Origin: VXYL01 sp965199915
GTDB taxonomy: Bacteria > Pseudomonadota > Gammaproteobacteria > Pseudomonadales > Azotimanducaceae
Reading direction: 5' to 3'
NCBI GenBank assembly: GCA_965199915.1
Contig: OZ241348.1
Location: 4,092,001-4,156,000, forward strand
DNA: 64,000 bases
Shown: piece by piece, positions 1-7,831 of the stretch
Layout of the letters: each line of letters opens with the position of its first letter
Position numbering within the stretch: position 1 is the first letter of the stretch
The notes under the pieces: model-generated
What the model was told of the DNA's origin: nothing
Databases searched by the model: none
The model's input: only the letters and a program-made list of their open reading frames with translations
Made by a program: the position numbers and the translations under genes

Positions 1-83
1 TGTGGCGAAACTCGACCGTGTGCGAAGCCTACACGATCACGGTGCGCCAGGAATGGCGAGCGCGGTCCGGCACCCCGCGCAGG

Positions 84-977
84 CTAGAGAATCGATGCAA
101 TGGTCAACTGGTGATCCACTAGGAGGATGGCGAACAGGGCGCCAAGGTAGATGATGGAGTAGCGAAACGCCGCCTTGGCGGCGCCCGGCTTGGCGCGCAG
201 CAGCGCCAGGGCGCGCGCTAGGAAGACGCCGCCCAGCACCAGCGCCCCGATCAGGTAGAGCACGTCGCTCATGCCAATGGCGAACGGCAGCAGACTCGCG
301 ATCCCCAAGGCGATGGTGTAGTAGAGGATCTGTCGCCGCGTGTGTGCTGCGCCGTGCGTGATCGGCAGCATCGGCACCTGCGCCTTCTCGTACTCCGTCC
401 GGCGATCCAGCGCCAGCGACCAAAAGTGCGGCGGCGTCCACACGAAGATGATGAGCAGCAGCACCAAACCGCCGGGCTCCACCGCCCCGGTCACCGCGGT
501 CCAACCGAACAGCGGCGGCGCGGCCCCGAACAAGCCGCCAATGACGATGTTCTGCGGCGTGGCGCGTTTCAGATACAACGTGTAGACGAGGCCGTAGCCA
601 ACCCACGACGCCAGATTCAGCCACGCGGTCAGCGGATTCACCCAAGCGAACAGCACGGCCATGCCGGTGCCGCCCAGCGCGGCGGCGAACAGGGACGCCG
701 CCAACGGCTTCACCCGTCCCTGCGCCACCGGCCGGTTGCGCGTGCGCGCCATGCGGGCGTCGACGCGGGCGTCGGCGATGTGGTTCACGGCCGCCGCCGA
801 GCCGGCCACCAAGGCGATGCCGAGCAGCGCCGCCAACACCAGCTCCGGGTTCGGCGCGCCGGGGGTTGCGAGGAACATGCCCACCAGCGCGCAGAGCAGC
901 ATCAGCAGCACCACGCGCGGTTTCGTCAGCTCAAGATAGTCGCGCCAACTGGCCCTCGGCGCAGGTGCTTCGTTCAA
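84..977 (-). CDS. ctaB: Heme o synthase (protoheme IX farnesyltransferase)
   Basis: Integral membrane UbiA-family prenyltransferase that adds a farnesyl group to protoheme IX to give heme o, needed by heme-copper oxidases. The protein has many hydrophobic segments and both family signatures: an Asp-rich first loop (NHIADARVDARM followed by TRNRPV) and a second loop DRRTEYEKAQVPMLP. The open frame runs 36 codons further upstream, but I chose the TTG at 977 (MNEAPAPRASW) because GAGG lies just upstream and family members begin shortly before the TKPRVV helix. It is divergent from the DDN-type gene at 1101. No oxidase genes are seen beside it; they may lie before the window. Confidence 0.95.
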   Translation of the reverse strand: MNEAPAPRASWRDYLELTKPRVVLLMLLCALVGMFLATPGAPNPELVLAALLGIALVAGSAAAVNHIADARVDARMARTRNRPVAQGRVKPLAASLFAAALGGTGMAVLFAWVNPLTAWLNLASWVGYGLVYTLYLKRATPQNIVIGGLFGAAPPLFGWTAVTGAVEPGGLVLLLIIFVWTPPHFWSLALDRRTEYEKAQVPMLPITHGAAHTRRQILYYTIALGIASLLPFAIGMSDVLYLIGALVLGGVFLARALALLRAKPGAAKAAFRYSIIYLGALFAILLVDHQLTIASIL

Positions 978-989
978 GCGCACACCTCG

Positions 990-1018
990 TTTCGCATGGT
1001 TCAAGGGCGTGGGATAAT
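990..1018 (+). promoter_or_regulatory. Candidate sigma-70 promoter for the DDN-type gene
   Basis: TTTCGC, 17 bp, then GATAAT (1013-1018) in the divergent intergenic region. The -10 is good and the -35 poor. It points at the gene starting at 1101. Prediction only. Confidence 0.3.
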
Positions 1019-1100
1019 GATGTGCATCTCGCTGAAAAACGTCGCGCCGCCCGAAGCAACATGCCGGCGGCGCGGCTCGCACCACTCAAAGGAGGATTCT

Positions 1101-1535
1101 ATGGCCGAATACGTTCCAAGTCCAATCGGATGGGTCCGCGATCAAGTGGAAACGTACGAGGGGAGCAATGGCGCCGAAGGAACCACGCTGCGCGAGACCG
1201 GCTTGCCGGTGATCATCGTCACGCACCGCGGCAACAAGACCGGCCATGTCCGCAAGACGCCGCTCATGCGCGTGCAGGACGGCGCGGCCTATGTGCTGGT
1301 GGCGTCCCAAGGCGGCGCGCCGAAGAATCCGGTCTGGGTCCACAACCTGCGCGTCGATCCGAACGTGACCATCCGCGACTTGGCCGACGTGCGTCCCATG
1401 CGCGTGCGCGAAGTGGAGGACGACGCGGAGCGCGAACGGCTGTGGGCATTGTGCGTGGCCGCGTTCCCGCCCTACGAGGATTACAAGAACCGCACCGCCA
1501 GGCGCATTCCGATTTTTCTCGCCGCGCCGGCGTAG
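1101..1535 (+). CDS. Nitroreductase-family deazaflavin (F420)-dependent oxidoreductase (DDN-like)
   Basis: Small split-barrel protein of 144 residues resembling the DDN/F420-binding nitroreductase family (PF04075). The characteristic stretch is visible: THRGNKTGHVRKTPLMRV, then a loop ASQGGAPKNPVWVHNL that contacts cofactor in this family. The start ATG at 1101 is preceded by a strong GGAGG (1091-1095). The open frame extends much further upstream, but that is shadow coding over ctaB. Whether this organism makes F420 cannot be judged here; some family members use flavins. The stop directly abuts the convergent stop of the next gene (1536), so the two genes share no terminator space. Confidence 0.88.
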   Translation: MAEYVPSPIGWVRDQVETYEGSNGAEGTTLRETGLPVIIVTHRGNKTGHVRKTPLMRVQDGAAYVLVASQGGAPKNPVWVHNLRVDPNVTIRDLADVRPMRVREVEDDAERERLWALCVAAFPPYEDYKNRTARRIPIFLAAPA

Positions 1536-3152
1536 TCAGTGCCAAGGTCCGCGGCTCGATTCCACCTTGTAGAGCATGTAGTCGCGCAGCCGGCAGGCGA
1601 CAGCGTGGTCGATGTAGGGCAGCGTCGCCATGCCGGAAGCCAAGACCACATTCAAGGTGGCAAGGCCGCGGCGGCGCTGCAGCGGCGACTGGCGGACCAA
1701 CACGGCTTGCACTTTGCGGAACAGAAAGGCGTCCACCTTGAAGCCCAGCAGCCCGGCGCGGGTGGCCAGCGCGTCGTCCGTGTGCATGTAGCCGCGTCGG
1801 CGCCAAAATTGCCAAGCCACCAAGCCCGTCACCGGCAGCCACGCAAGCGACAAGAAGCTGATTGCGCCCAGGAACGGATAGAGCGCGGCCAGCGCCACCA
1901 GCGCCGGCGCCAGGCCCACCGTCTTGAGGCGCGCTTCAATGTAGGCGGGCGAGATGCGCGCGAACGCATCTTGCGCCGGCAGCAGGCTCAGCCCCTCGCC
2001 TTCTTCCGCGAACACCCGCGCCGCGAGCGGTCGCACCGCCTCCGTCGCCAAGGCGGGCACATGCAACACATGGTCCCCTCCGTCGCCGGTTTGCCCGGCC
2101 GCCCGTCCACTCGCGGCCGGCAGCGCCCGCAAGTGGAAGCGTCCGAACCGGCGGAAGAGCAAGCCCTGCGCTAAACGCAGTTGCTGGATCTTGGCGCGTT
2201 CCACCGCGGTCTCCTTGCGCGTGAGCAGGCCCCGCACGGAGCGGAAACGCACCTTGCCGGTGCCGCCGGCCGCGAACAACGCGAAGTCGTGGTAGCGCAG
2301 GAACGCCGAGCAGATGGTGGCGGCAACCACCATCGCCAACACGAAGAACAAGACGCCGCCCACCATGAGGCTGGCGGCGAGCAAACCGAGCTCTTGAAAC
2401 TCCGTCGCCAAGTGTTGAACGCGCGTCTCGATCCACTCCCGAATGGTGTTGTCGAAGGCCTGCCACATGAGCGGCACGAACGCGAGCCCGGCCAACACGC
2501 TGCGATCGGCAAGTCCAATGCGCACCATGTCGCCGCTGCCAAGGCGCACGAGCTGCTCGCTCTCTTCGGCGTCCGCGGCGCGGGACGCCGGCGCACCGTC
2601 CAACGCCGCCGAGGGTGCCGGCTGCGCCTCCTTCTTCCGCTCTATGCGTGCGCGCAAGGCCGTCGCCAAGCGGGGCGACACGGCCGGCAGCTTGCCTTCC
2701 TGCTGCGCGGAGCCGGCGGTGTCGAACCCCACCGTCACCAAGCCGAGCAGGCGGAAGATCAGCGACTGCTCCACGTTCACGCCTTGGATGCGATCGAACT
2801 GCACGTCGAGTTCCGTCTTCTTCACGACGCCTTGGCGGATGCGCACTCGGTCCTCTTCCAGCGCGTAGCGGAAGAACCAATACCGCAGCGTGGCGGCAAC
2901 GCCGAACCACGTCGCAAGGCCCATTGCGCCCCACGCCACCATCGTGGCGCCCTGTTGCAACAGCACAATCAACGTGCCGATGGAAGCCGCCATTTGGGCG
3001 CCGTTCGCGACCAACCCCTTGACGACCCCGCCCAAGAAGAACAGCACGGCGAACGGCGACGTGCGTTGCCAATGCCCGTGATCGCCCAGCGCGTCCGCAT
3101 CGTCGTCCGCGCGCGCCGCGGACGCCCGGGCCGAAGGCTCAACCGTCCGCAA
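1536..3152 (-). CDS. PH-domain membrane protein, YdbT-like
   Basis: Membrane protein with bPH2/'membrane-flanked' domains (DUF304-type), about 538 residues. Hydrophobic helix pairs alternate with PH-like blocks such as RQGVVKKTELDVQFDRIQGV, and similar blocks recur in the middle and C-terminal parts (LLTRKETAVERAKIQQLRL; FRKVQAVLVRQSPLQRRRG), as in YdbT with its repeated domains. The start is uncertain. I use the TTG at 3152, which overlaps the end of the upstream YdbS-like gene by 14 bp and so implies translational coupling. The same open frame continues upstream inside that gene and is ignored. Molecular function of the family is poorly known; an envelope or lipid-related role is inferred. 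Confidence 0.85.
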   Translation of the reverse strand: MRTVEPSARASAARADDDADALGDHGHWQRTSPFAVLFFLGGVVKGLVANGAQMAASIGTLIVLLQQGATMVAWGAMGLATWFGVAATLRYWFFRYALEEDRVRIRQGVVKKTELDVQFDRIQGVNVEQSLIFRLLGLVTVGFDTAGSAQQEGKLPAVSPRLATALRARIERKKEAQPAPSAALDGAPASRAADAEESEQLVRLGSGDMVRIGLADRSVLAGLAFVPLMWQAFDNTIREWIETRVQHLATEFQELGLLAASLMVGGVLFFVLAMVVAATICSAFLRYHDFALFAAGGTGKVRFRSVRGLLTRKETAVERAKIQQLRLAQGLLFRRFGRFHLRALPAASGRAAGQTGDGGDHVLHVPALATEAVRPLAARVFAEEGEGLSLLPAQDAFARISPAYIEARLKTVGLAPALVALAALYPFLGAISFLSLAWLPVTGLVAWQFWRRRGYMHTDDALATRAGLLGFKVDAFLFRKVQAVLVRQSPLQRRRGLATLNVVLASGMATLPYIDHAVACRLRDYMLYKVESSRGPWH

Positions 3153-3693
3153 CGCTTTCCGCTTCCGCAGCGCCCCGCAACTTGCCGACGATGTGCGCGC
3201 GCAGCCGCTCGGCCACTTCCTCGCCGAGCCCGGCGATGACCAAGTCTCCGACGCTGCCGCCGGCGGTGAAGACCGTGAGGTTTGCGAGGCCGAAGCGCCG
3301 GTCCAAAGGCGCGTTGCTGGTGACGGCGTGTTGCACGCGGTTGAACGGCACGACTTGGCGCGAACGCCACCACACGCCGGTCTTGTAGAGGATGTCCTTG
3401 TCGCGCAGCGCGTAGCCGCGACGGGGCACGCTGACCCAAGGCCAAACCAGCGAGCGCGCCGCGGCCAAGCCAAGCAGCGCCCAAGCCGCCGCGATCAGGC
3501 TCCAATGCGTCGCCCAAGGTGGCCCGAAGCGCGTCAGCAAAACCTGCGCCACGCCCGCGGCGCAAATGACGATCAACCAGCGGATCACCCCTCCAACCAG
3601 CAGCCGGGGCAGGTAGGCCGGATCGAGGGGCTGCCACTCCACACGCTCCGCCGCGGGCAGAGCGTCGATAGGGACTTGCGGATTGACGAACAT
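3139..3693 (-). CDS. PH-domain membrane protein, YdbS-like
   Basis: Protein of 184 residues with two hydrophobic helices near residues 25-75, then a single bPH2-type domain (YALRDKDILYKTGVWW, then the RQVVPFNRVQHAV core and RFGLANLTVFTAGG). This layout is typical of YdbS, the small partner usually encoded next to YdbT. I start at the ATG at 3693; a GTG three codons upstream (3702) is an alternative, and no strong Shine-Dalgarno helps decide. It is first in a two-gene unit with the YdbT-like gene and divergent from the aldolase gene at 3881. Confidence 0.85.
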   Translation of the reverse strand: MFVNPQVPIDALPAAERVEWQPLDPAYLPRLLVGGVIRWLIVICAAGVAQVLLTRFGPPWATHWSLIAAAWALLGLAAARSLVWPWVSVPRRGYALRDKDILYKTGVWWRSRQVVPFNRVQHAVTSNAPLDRRFGLANLTVFTAGGSVGDLVIAGLGEEVAERLRAHIVGKLRGAAEAESVADG

Positions 3694-3880
3694 AGGGAAC
3701 ACCGAAGGAACCGCGCCATTCTAACGCCTGTTCCCCTCAACACGATCGACTGCGTCGCGCCTTTGGCATCGGCGATGCCCGCTTGCGCGGAAAGACGCAG
3801 GACGAAGGTGGGGCCGCGAGGCTGGCGTTTTCCGCCAGCACGTCTTATGTTTGTGCGTCTTGTTCGCCTAGGGCCAGCCA

Positions 3881-4627
3881 ATGAACCAGGTCAAGGATTT
3901 GCTCAACGCCGGCAACACCGCCATCGGAACCACCGCGCGCGCCGGTGGCGAGGTGCGCTTCCTCGCCAATTCCGGCTTCGACTTCCTCCTCTTCGACACC
4001 CAACATTCCACCGACGACATCAAGGGCTTGGCCCCGGCGGTCGCCGCCACGCGGGGGGCACCGGCGGCGCCGATCATCCGCGTGGGCGACTTGCGGCCGG
4101 ACCAGATTTGCTACGCCTTGGACGTTGGCGCCAAGGGGGTCGTCGTGCCGATGGTGAACACGCCGGCGCAGGCCGAGGACGTGGTGCGCTGGTGCCGCTA
4201 TCCCCTGGCGGGAGAGCGCAGCTCGGCTGGAATGCGCGGCGATTGGGGCGAGTTCAAGAGCTACCGCGAATACATGGACGCGGTGAACGAACAGCTGCTC
4301 ATCATCCCCATGATCGAAACCCAAGAAGCCTTGGACGGCATCGACGACATCCTGGCCGTGCCGGGCATCGACGTGTTGCTGGTCGGCCCGTCGGACCTCT
4401 CCATCAACCTCGACGTGCCGCTCGACTATCCCAATCCGAAGTACCACGCCGCGCTGGACAAGATAGGAGCGGCGTGCGCCCGCGCCGGCGTCGCCGCCGG
4501 CATGTATTTCGTGCCGCCCGGCATTGCGCCCCAGGTGTTGATGGACAAGGGCTTTCGGTTCTTCACGCTGCCGTGGGCACCTTGGGCCGCGAACGGCATT
4601 CGGAGCGGCTTGGCCGAGGTTCGGTAA
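3881..4627 (+). CDS. HpcH/HpaI-family aldolase
   Basis: Class II pyruvate-type aldolase of 248 residues, related to 4-hydroxy-2-oxoheptanedioate aldolase and 2-dehydro-3-deoxyglucarate aldolase. These enzymes cleave or condense 2-oxo acids using a divalent metal. The conserved parts are clear: DFLLFDTQHS near residue 37, KGVVVPMVNTPAQAE, the metal-ligand segment IIPMIETQEALD (Glu) and LLVGPSDLS (Asp). The exact substrate cannot be told, because no catabolic operon surrounds it. It is convergent with the FG-GAP lipoprotein gene, with only 18 bp between stops. Confidence 0.92.
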   Translation: MNQVKDLLNAGNTAIGTTARAGGEVRFLANSGFDFLLFDTQHSTDDIKGLAPAVAATRGAPAAPIIRVGDLRPDQICYALDVGAKGVVVPMVNTPAQAEDVVRWCRYPLAGERSSAGMRGDWGEFKSYREYMDAVNEQLLIIPMIETQEALDGIDDILAVPGIDVLLVGPSDLSINLDVPLDYPNPKYHAALDKIGAACARAGVAAGMYFVPPGIAPQVLMDKGFRFFTLPWAPWAANGIRSGLAEVR

Positions 4628-4645
4628 TGCAGCGCAGTACTTACG

Positions 4646-6286
4646 CTATGGAGGCGTGCCGGCGCCTTCGCGCAGCGTGTGGCTGCGTCCGGCGGTGAAA
4701 TCTCCGAACGCTTCGCGCGCGCCGCCGGGCCAGATCACCACCACGTCGCGGGCTTGCGCGTGTTCGCCGAGGCCGAAGTGTACGCCGGGGTCGCTTGATG
4801 CGAGGTAGCTGGCGGCGGGCTGCACGTCCCGGCGCAGCCGCGCTTCGCCAACGCTTGCTGCCACGGTGGCGGCGGGGGCGTCGCGCCCGTGTCGCGTCAA
4901 CACGCGGAAACGCGCCCAATGTCCCCGCGCGGTTTGGTTCATCAGCACATAGGGGGCGGCGTCGCGGTTGGCCACCGCCAAGTCCAAGCCGCCGTCTCCG
5001 TCCAGGTCGCCCACCGCCACGCCGCGGCTGGTGTGGACGAGCGCCGGCGCGGCGTTGACCGGCGGCGCAACCTCCACGAAGCGGAATCCACCGTCCGCCT
5101 GCCGCGTGCCGCGAAACAGCGTGTTCGGCTCCGCGTAGCCGTCGCCTTGGGCCGGGCCGGAGAGCTGCACCTTGCCGTTCGCCTCGTACAGGTCCAGCAA
5201 GCCGTCGTTGTCGAAATCCGCCAGCGCCACGCCGAAGCGGGTGTGCCGCATGCTCGGCGCGCTCAACCCCGTCCTGCGCGTGGCGTCAACAAAATAGGCG
5301 CCTTCGTTGCGGAACAACGAATCCGTCTGGCGCTCCAGGTTCACCACCAAGAGATCGCTGTCGCCGTCGTCGTCGAAATCGGCCGCGGCGACGCCCATGC
5401 CGGCCTTGGCGATGCCGTGTTCGTCCACGGCGCAGCCCCACAACATGCAGCCATCGGTGAAGCGCAAGTTCCCTTGGTTGAGCCAAAGCTGGTTCAGCAT
5501 GGTGTCGTTGGCCACGAACACGTCCGTGCGCCCGTCGTTGTCGAAGTCCGCCCCCACCGCGCCCAAGCCGTTGCCGAACGCGACGTTGACGCCGGCGGCG
5601 AAGGTGGCGTCCGTGAACGTGCCGTCGCCGTTGTTGCGGTACAAGCGGTCCATGGCCGGCGCTTGGTAGACGTTCGGCCCGCAGTAGGTGGGGTGCAGCG
5701 CCGTGGCGGAGCAATCCTGTTCGATGGCCGGCGTCCAGTTGAGATAGTTGACGACGAACAGATCCAGATGGCCGTCGGCGTCCAAATCCAAGAACGCGGC
5801 GGCGGTGCCCCAGCCCGCATCGCCGACGCCGGCCGGTTGCGTCACGTCCTCGAAACTGCCGCGCCCGTCGTTGCGCAGCAGGGCGTTCGGGCCGAGGTTG
5901 GTCACGTAGAGGTCCGTGTCGCCGTCGTTGTCGTAGTCGCCGGCGGCCACGCCCATGCCGTAGCCGCGATCGGCCGCGCCGGCGGCGTCCGGCGCTGCGT
6001 CGAAATGCCCATCGCCGCGGTTCAAGTAAAGGCGGTTCGCGGAATCCGCGCCCGGCGCCCCGATGCGTCCGCTTTGCACGAGATAGAGGTCCAGATCGTC
6101 GTCCCCATCAACGTCGACCAAGGCGACCCCGCCGGCCATGATTTCCGGCAGCAAGTGCCTGTCCACATGGCCGGAGCGATGCGTGAAGTCCACCCCGCGC
6201 CGCGCCGCCTCTTCGCGGAACCACGGCGCCGGCGAGGGCGAGCAGCCGGCGGCGAGAAGGGCCGCGATCGCCAACCAGCGAGTCAA
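4646..6286 (-). CDS. CRTAC1-family FG-GAP/VCBS repeat lipoprotein with ASPIC/UnbV domain
   Basis: Predicted exported lipoprotein of 546 residues. Starting from the TTG at 6286 it has a short signal peptide ending in lipobox LLAAGC. The open frame extends upstream over the fic gene, but only this start gives a signal peptide. Seven calcium-binding-type FG-GAP blades follow, each with a D-x-D-x-D-G motif (for example DVDGDDDLDLYL, DYDNDGDTDLYVTN, DLDADGHLDLFVVN, DFDNDGRTDVFVAND, DFDDDGDSDLLVVN, DFDNDGLLDLYEANG, DLDGDGGLDLAVANR), predicting a beta-propeller. The C-terminus has the ASPIC/UnbV signature around residues 470-530 (VHFGLGEHAQARDVVVIWP). Role unknown; surface adhesion or ligand binding is the usual inference. 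It lies 10 bp after fic. Confidence 0.9.
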   Translation of the reverse strand: MTRWLAIAALLAAGCSPSPAPWFREEAARRGVDFTHRSGHVDRHLLPEIMAGGVALVDVDGDDDLDLYLVQSGRIGAPGADSANRLYLNRGDGHFDAAPDAAGAADRGYGMGVAAGDYDNDGDTDLYVTNLGPNALLRNDGRGSFEDVTQPAGVGDAGWGTAAAFLDLDADGHLDLFVVNYLNWTPAIEQDCSATALHPTYCGPNVYQAPAMDRLYRNNGDGTFTDATFAAGVNVAFGNGLGAVGADFDNDGRTDVFVANDTMLNQLWLNQGNLRFTDGCMLWGCAVDEHGIAKAGMGVAAADFDDDGDSDLLVVNLERQTDSLFRNEGAYFVDATRRTGLSAPSMRHTRFGVALADFDNDGLLDLYEANGKVQLSGPAQGDGYAEPNTLFRGTRQADGGFRFVEVAPPVNAAPALVHTSRGVAVGDLDGDGGLDLAVANRDAAPYVLMNQTARGHWARFRVLTRHGRDAPAATVAASVGEARLRRDVQPAASYLASSDPGVHFGLGEHAQARDVVVIWPGGAREAFGDFTAGRSHTLREGAGTPP

Positions 6287-6296
6287 AAGAACGGCG

Positions 6297-7649
6297 CTAC
6301 GAATTGGCTTCGCGCCAGCGCCGGAAGTCCGCCCAGCGCAGGCCGTAGCGGGCCAGCACGCCTTCGTGCAGACGCGCCAGCTCGTCCGAGGCGAGGAATC
6401 GAACATCCTCTTGATCGGCGCCGGGCACGCCCCGTTCGATGGTCGTTTGCATGGCGGCGCGCGGATTCATGGACGGCTGCGTCACCGCATCCCGCACCGC
6501 CTGCTTGATGACTTCCCGGTAGGCCAGACGCAGCGGAGAAGGCTCGGGGATGTCTTGTCGAACGGCGTTGTATTCCCGCGTTGAGCGTTCGTACGCCCAG
6601 ACGTAGAGCGCGCGCAGCAACTCGACGCGCGTGGTCTCGTAGACGCCCAGGACGGCGTGCACGTAGAGCTGCTGCGGAACACCCAGAAACGTCAATGGGC
6701 AAAGGCCGGCGCGGATCAGCGGCATGTTCGCGGCCAGTCTCGACGTGCGTTTGTTCACGTCCGCGAAGGGCTGCAAGTACGGCAAGTGCGCCAATGCGAA
6801 GAACGACTGCTCGAACGGGTCCTCGATGGCGGCGGCTTTCTCCAGCAGGATGTCGAACTGGTGTTCGATGCGACCGGGCACCGCCAGTGGGCGATAGACG
6901 CTCGAGGCGATCTCCACGGCGTGTTGCCGCAGGCGGCCCTCGTCGTTGGGATTCGGCAACAGGTTTTCGGCCAGCAGGCTGTGCAGGTTGAGCAGCGTGA
7001 AGCGGTTGAAGCCGACGGCATCCGCGTTGTCCACCAAGAGCTCGATCGCGGCTTTGTGATTCAGGATCATCTGCGTTTCGACCGCCGCCCGACCGGTGGC
7101 GACGCGGGATTCTTCGATCAGCCGTTGGGTATCCAACCTGCTGTAGGTGTTTCCCTCCAACCGGCTGGACGCCCAAGAGAGGTCGATCAACAACCGGCCG
7201 AGGAGCTCGCGGCCATAGGTTCCGGCAGCGACCCGTTTGCGCTCCGACGCAAGCGTGCCCATGCGCCACAGCCGGTCGCGCAGCGGCGGCGGCAGGTACG
7301 ACGTTTCGTTGGGGCGGTAGCGCAGCAGGAACTCGTCCTGATAGCCAACCGGCTTGCGCGCCGCGACGGGTTGTTCGATGTAGGCGAGCAGCTCCCTGCC
7401 GGCCGTGTCCAACGGGATGTTCGGGTGTTCTTCCGGCGACTCGGGCGCGAGCAGGTAGCGGCGCGCCTTTCCGCGACCGACGGCGGTTACGCGCCCGTGC
7501 CGAACGAGCTGGGCGAGCCAACGCTGGGCGGTGCGCCGGGAGACGCCCGGATGGCGCGCCAAGAGCTCGGAAAGGGCAAGCCCATCGGCCTCGTCGCGGA
7601 GGCTTTGAACGAACTGTTGCGTTGCTTCGGGCACGGCGGCTTCCAGCAT
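6297..7649 (-). CDS. Fic-domain protein with N-terminal winged HTH; altered catalytic motif
   Basis: Protein of 450 residues. Residues about 20-60 form a HTH (LSELLARHPGVSRRTAQRWL, then the wing-like RHGRVTAVGRG). The Fic fold follows, with an alpha-inh type motif SSRLEGN (S-x-x-x-E-G) that in this family occludes the ATP site. The active-site loop reads LQPFADVNKRTSR, where canonical proteins have H-P-F-x-x-G/V-N-(G/K)-R. The usual catalytic His is Gln here (Q293, codon CAG at 6773-6771), which predicts weak or no AMP transfer. The start ATG (7649) directly abuts a set of 44-bp repeats, leaving no room for a normal ribosome site. The HTH suggests that the protein binds them. The gene is followed closely by the FG-GAP lipoprotein gene. 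Confidence 0.9.
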   Translation of the reverse strand: MLEAAVPEATQQFVQSLRDEADGLALSELLARHPGVSRRTAQRWLAQLVRHGRVTAVGRGKARRYLLAPESPEEHPNIPLDTAGRELLAYIEQPVAARKPVGYQDEFLLRYRPNETSYLPPPLRDRLWRMGTLASERKRVAAGTYGRELLGRLLIDLSWASSRLEGNTYSRLDTQRLIEESRVATGRAAVETQMILNHKAAIELLVDNADAVGFNRFTLLNLHSLLAENLLPNPNDEGRLRQHAVEIASSVYRPLAVPGRIEHQFDILLEKAAAIEDPFEQSFFALAHLPYLQPFADVNKRTSRLAANMPLIRAGLCPLTFLGVPQQLYVHAVLGVYETTRVELLRALYVWAYERSTREYNAVRQDIPEPSPLRLAYREVIKQAVRDAVTQPSMNPRAAMQTTIERGVPGADQEDVRFLASDELARLHEGVLARYGLRWADFRRWREANS

Positions 7650-7650
7650 G

Positions 7651-7782
7651 TGGCGCGATTATGGCGCGATTCCACTGATTCGCGCCATTGAAACTGGCGC
7701 GATTATGGCGCGATTCCATCGATTCGCGCCACCGAAACTGGCGCGATTATGGCGCGATTCCATCGATTCGCGCCACTGAAAC
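7651..7782. repeat. Three tandem 44-bp repeats abutting the fic start (operator-like)
   Basis: Units 7651-7694, 7695-7738 and 7739-7782, nearly identical, then a partial fourth from 7783. Each unit holds an inverted pair TGGCGCGA / TCGCGCCA separated by 10 bp, plus an extra direct TGGCGCGATTA half-site. Read on the minus strand each unit contains CATAAT, and the one nearest fic lies 8 bp before its ATG, as a -10 box of a leaderless transcript would. The likely role is a cooperative operator/promoter for fic (inference). Confidence 0.85.
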
Positions 7783-7831
7783 TGGCGCAATTACCGAACC
7801 GCGCCAACGGCTACGAACACGCGCCTATCGT

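Noticed and set aside
342..1100. Long 5' extension of the DDN-type gene to 342
   Set aside because: It overlaps ctaB on the other strand, has Arg-rich shadow composition, and GGAGG sits right before ATG 1101.
1536..3473. One 645-residue protein joining both PH-domain genes
   Set aside because: The first third lies out of frame over the YdbS-like gene; two overlapping genes match the usual ydbS-ydbT pair.
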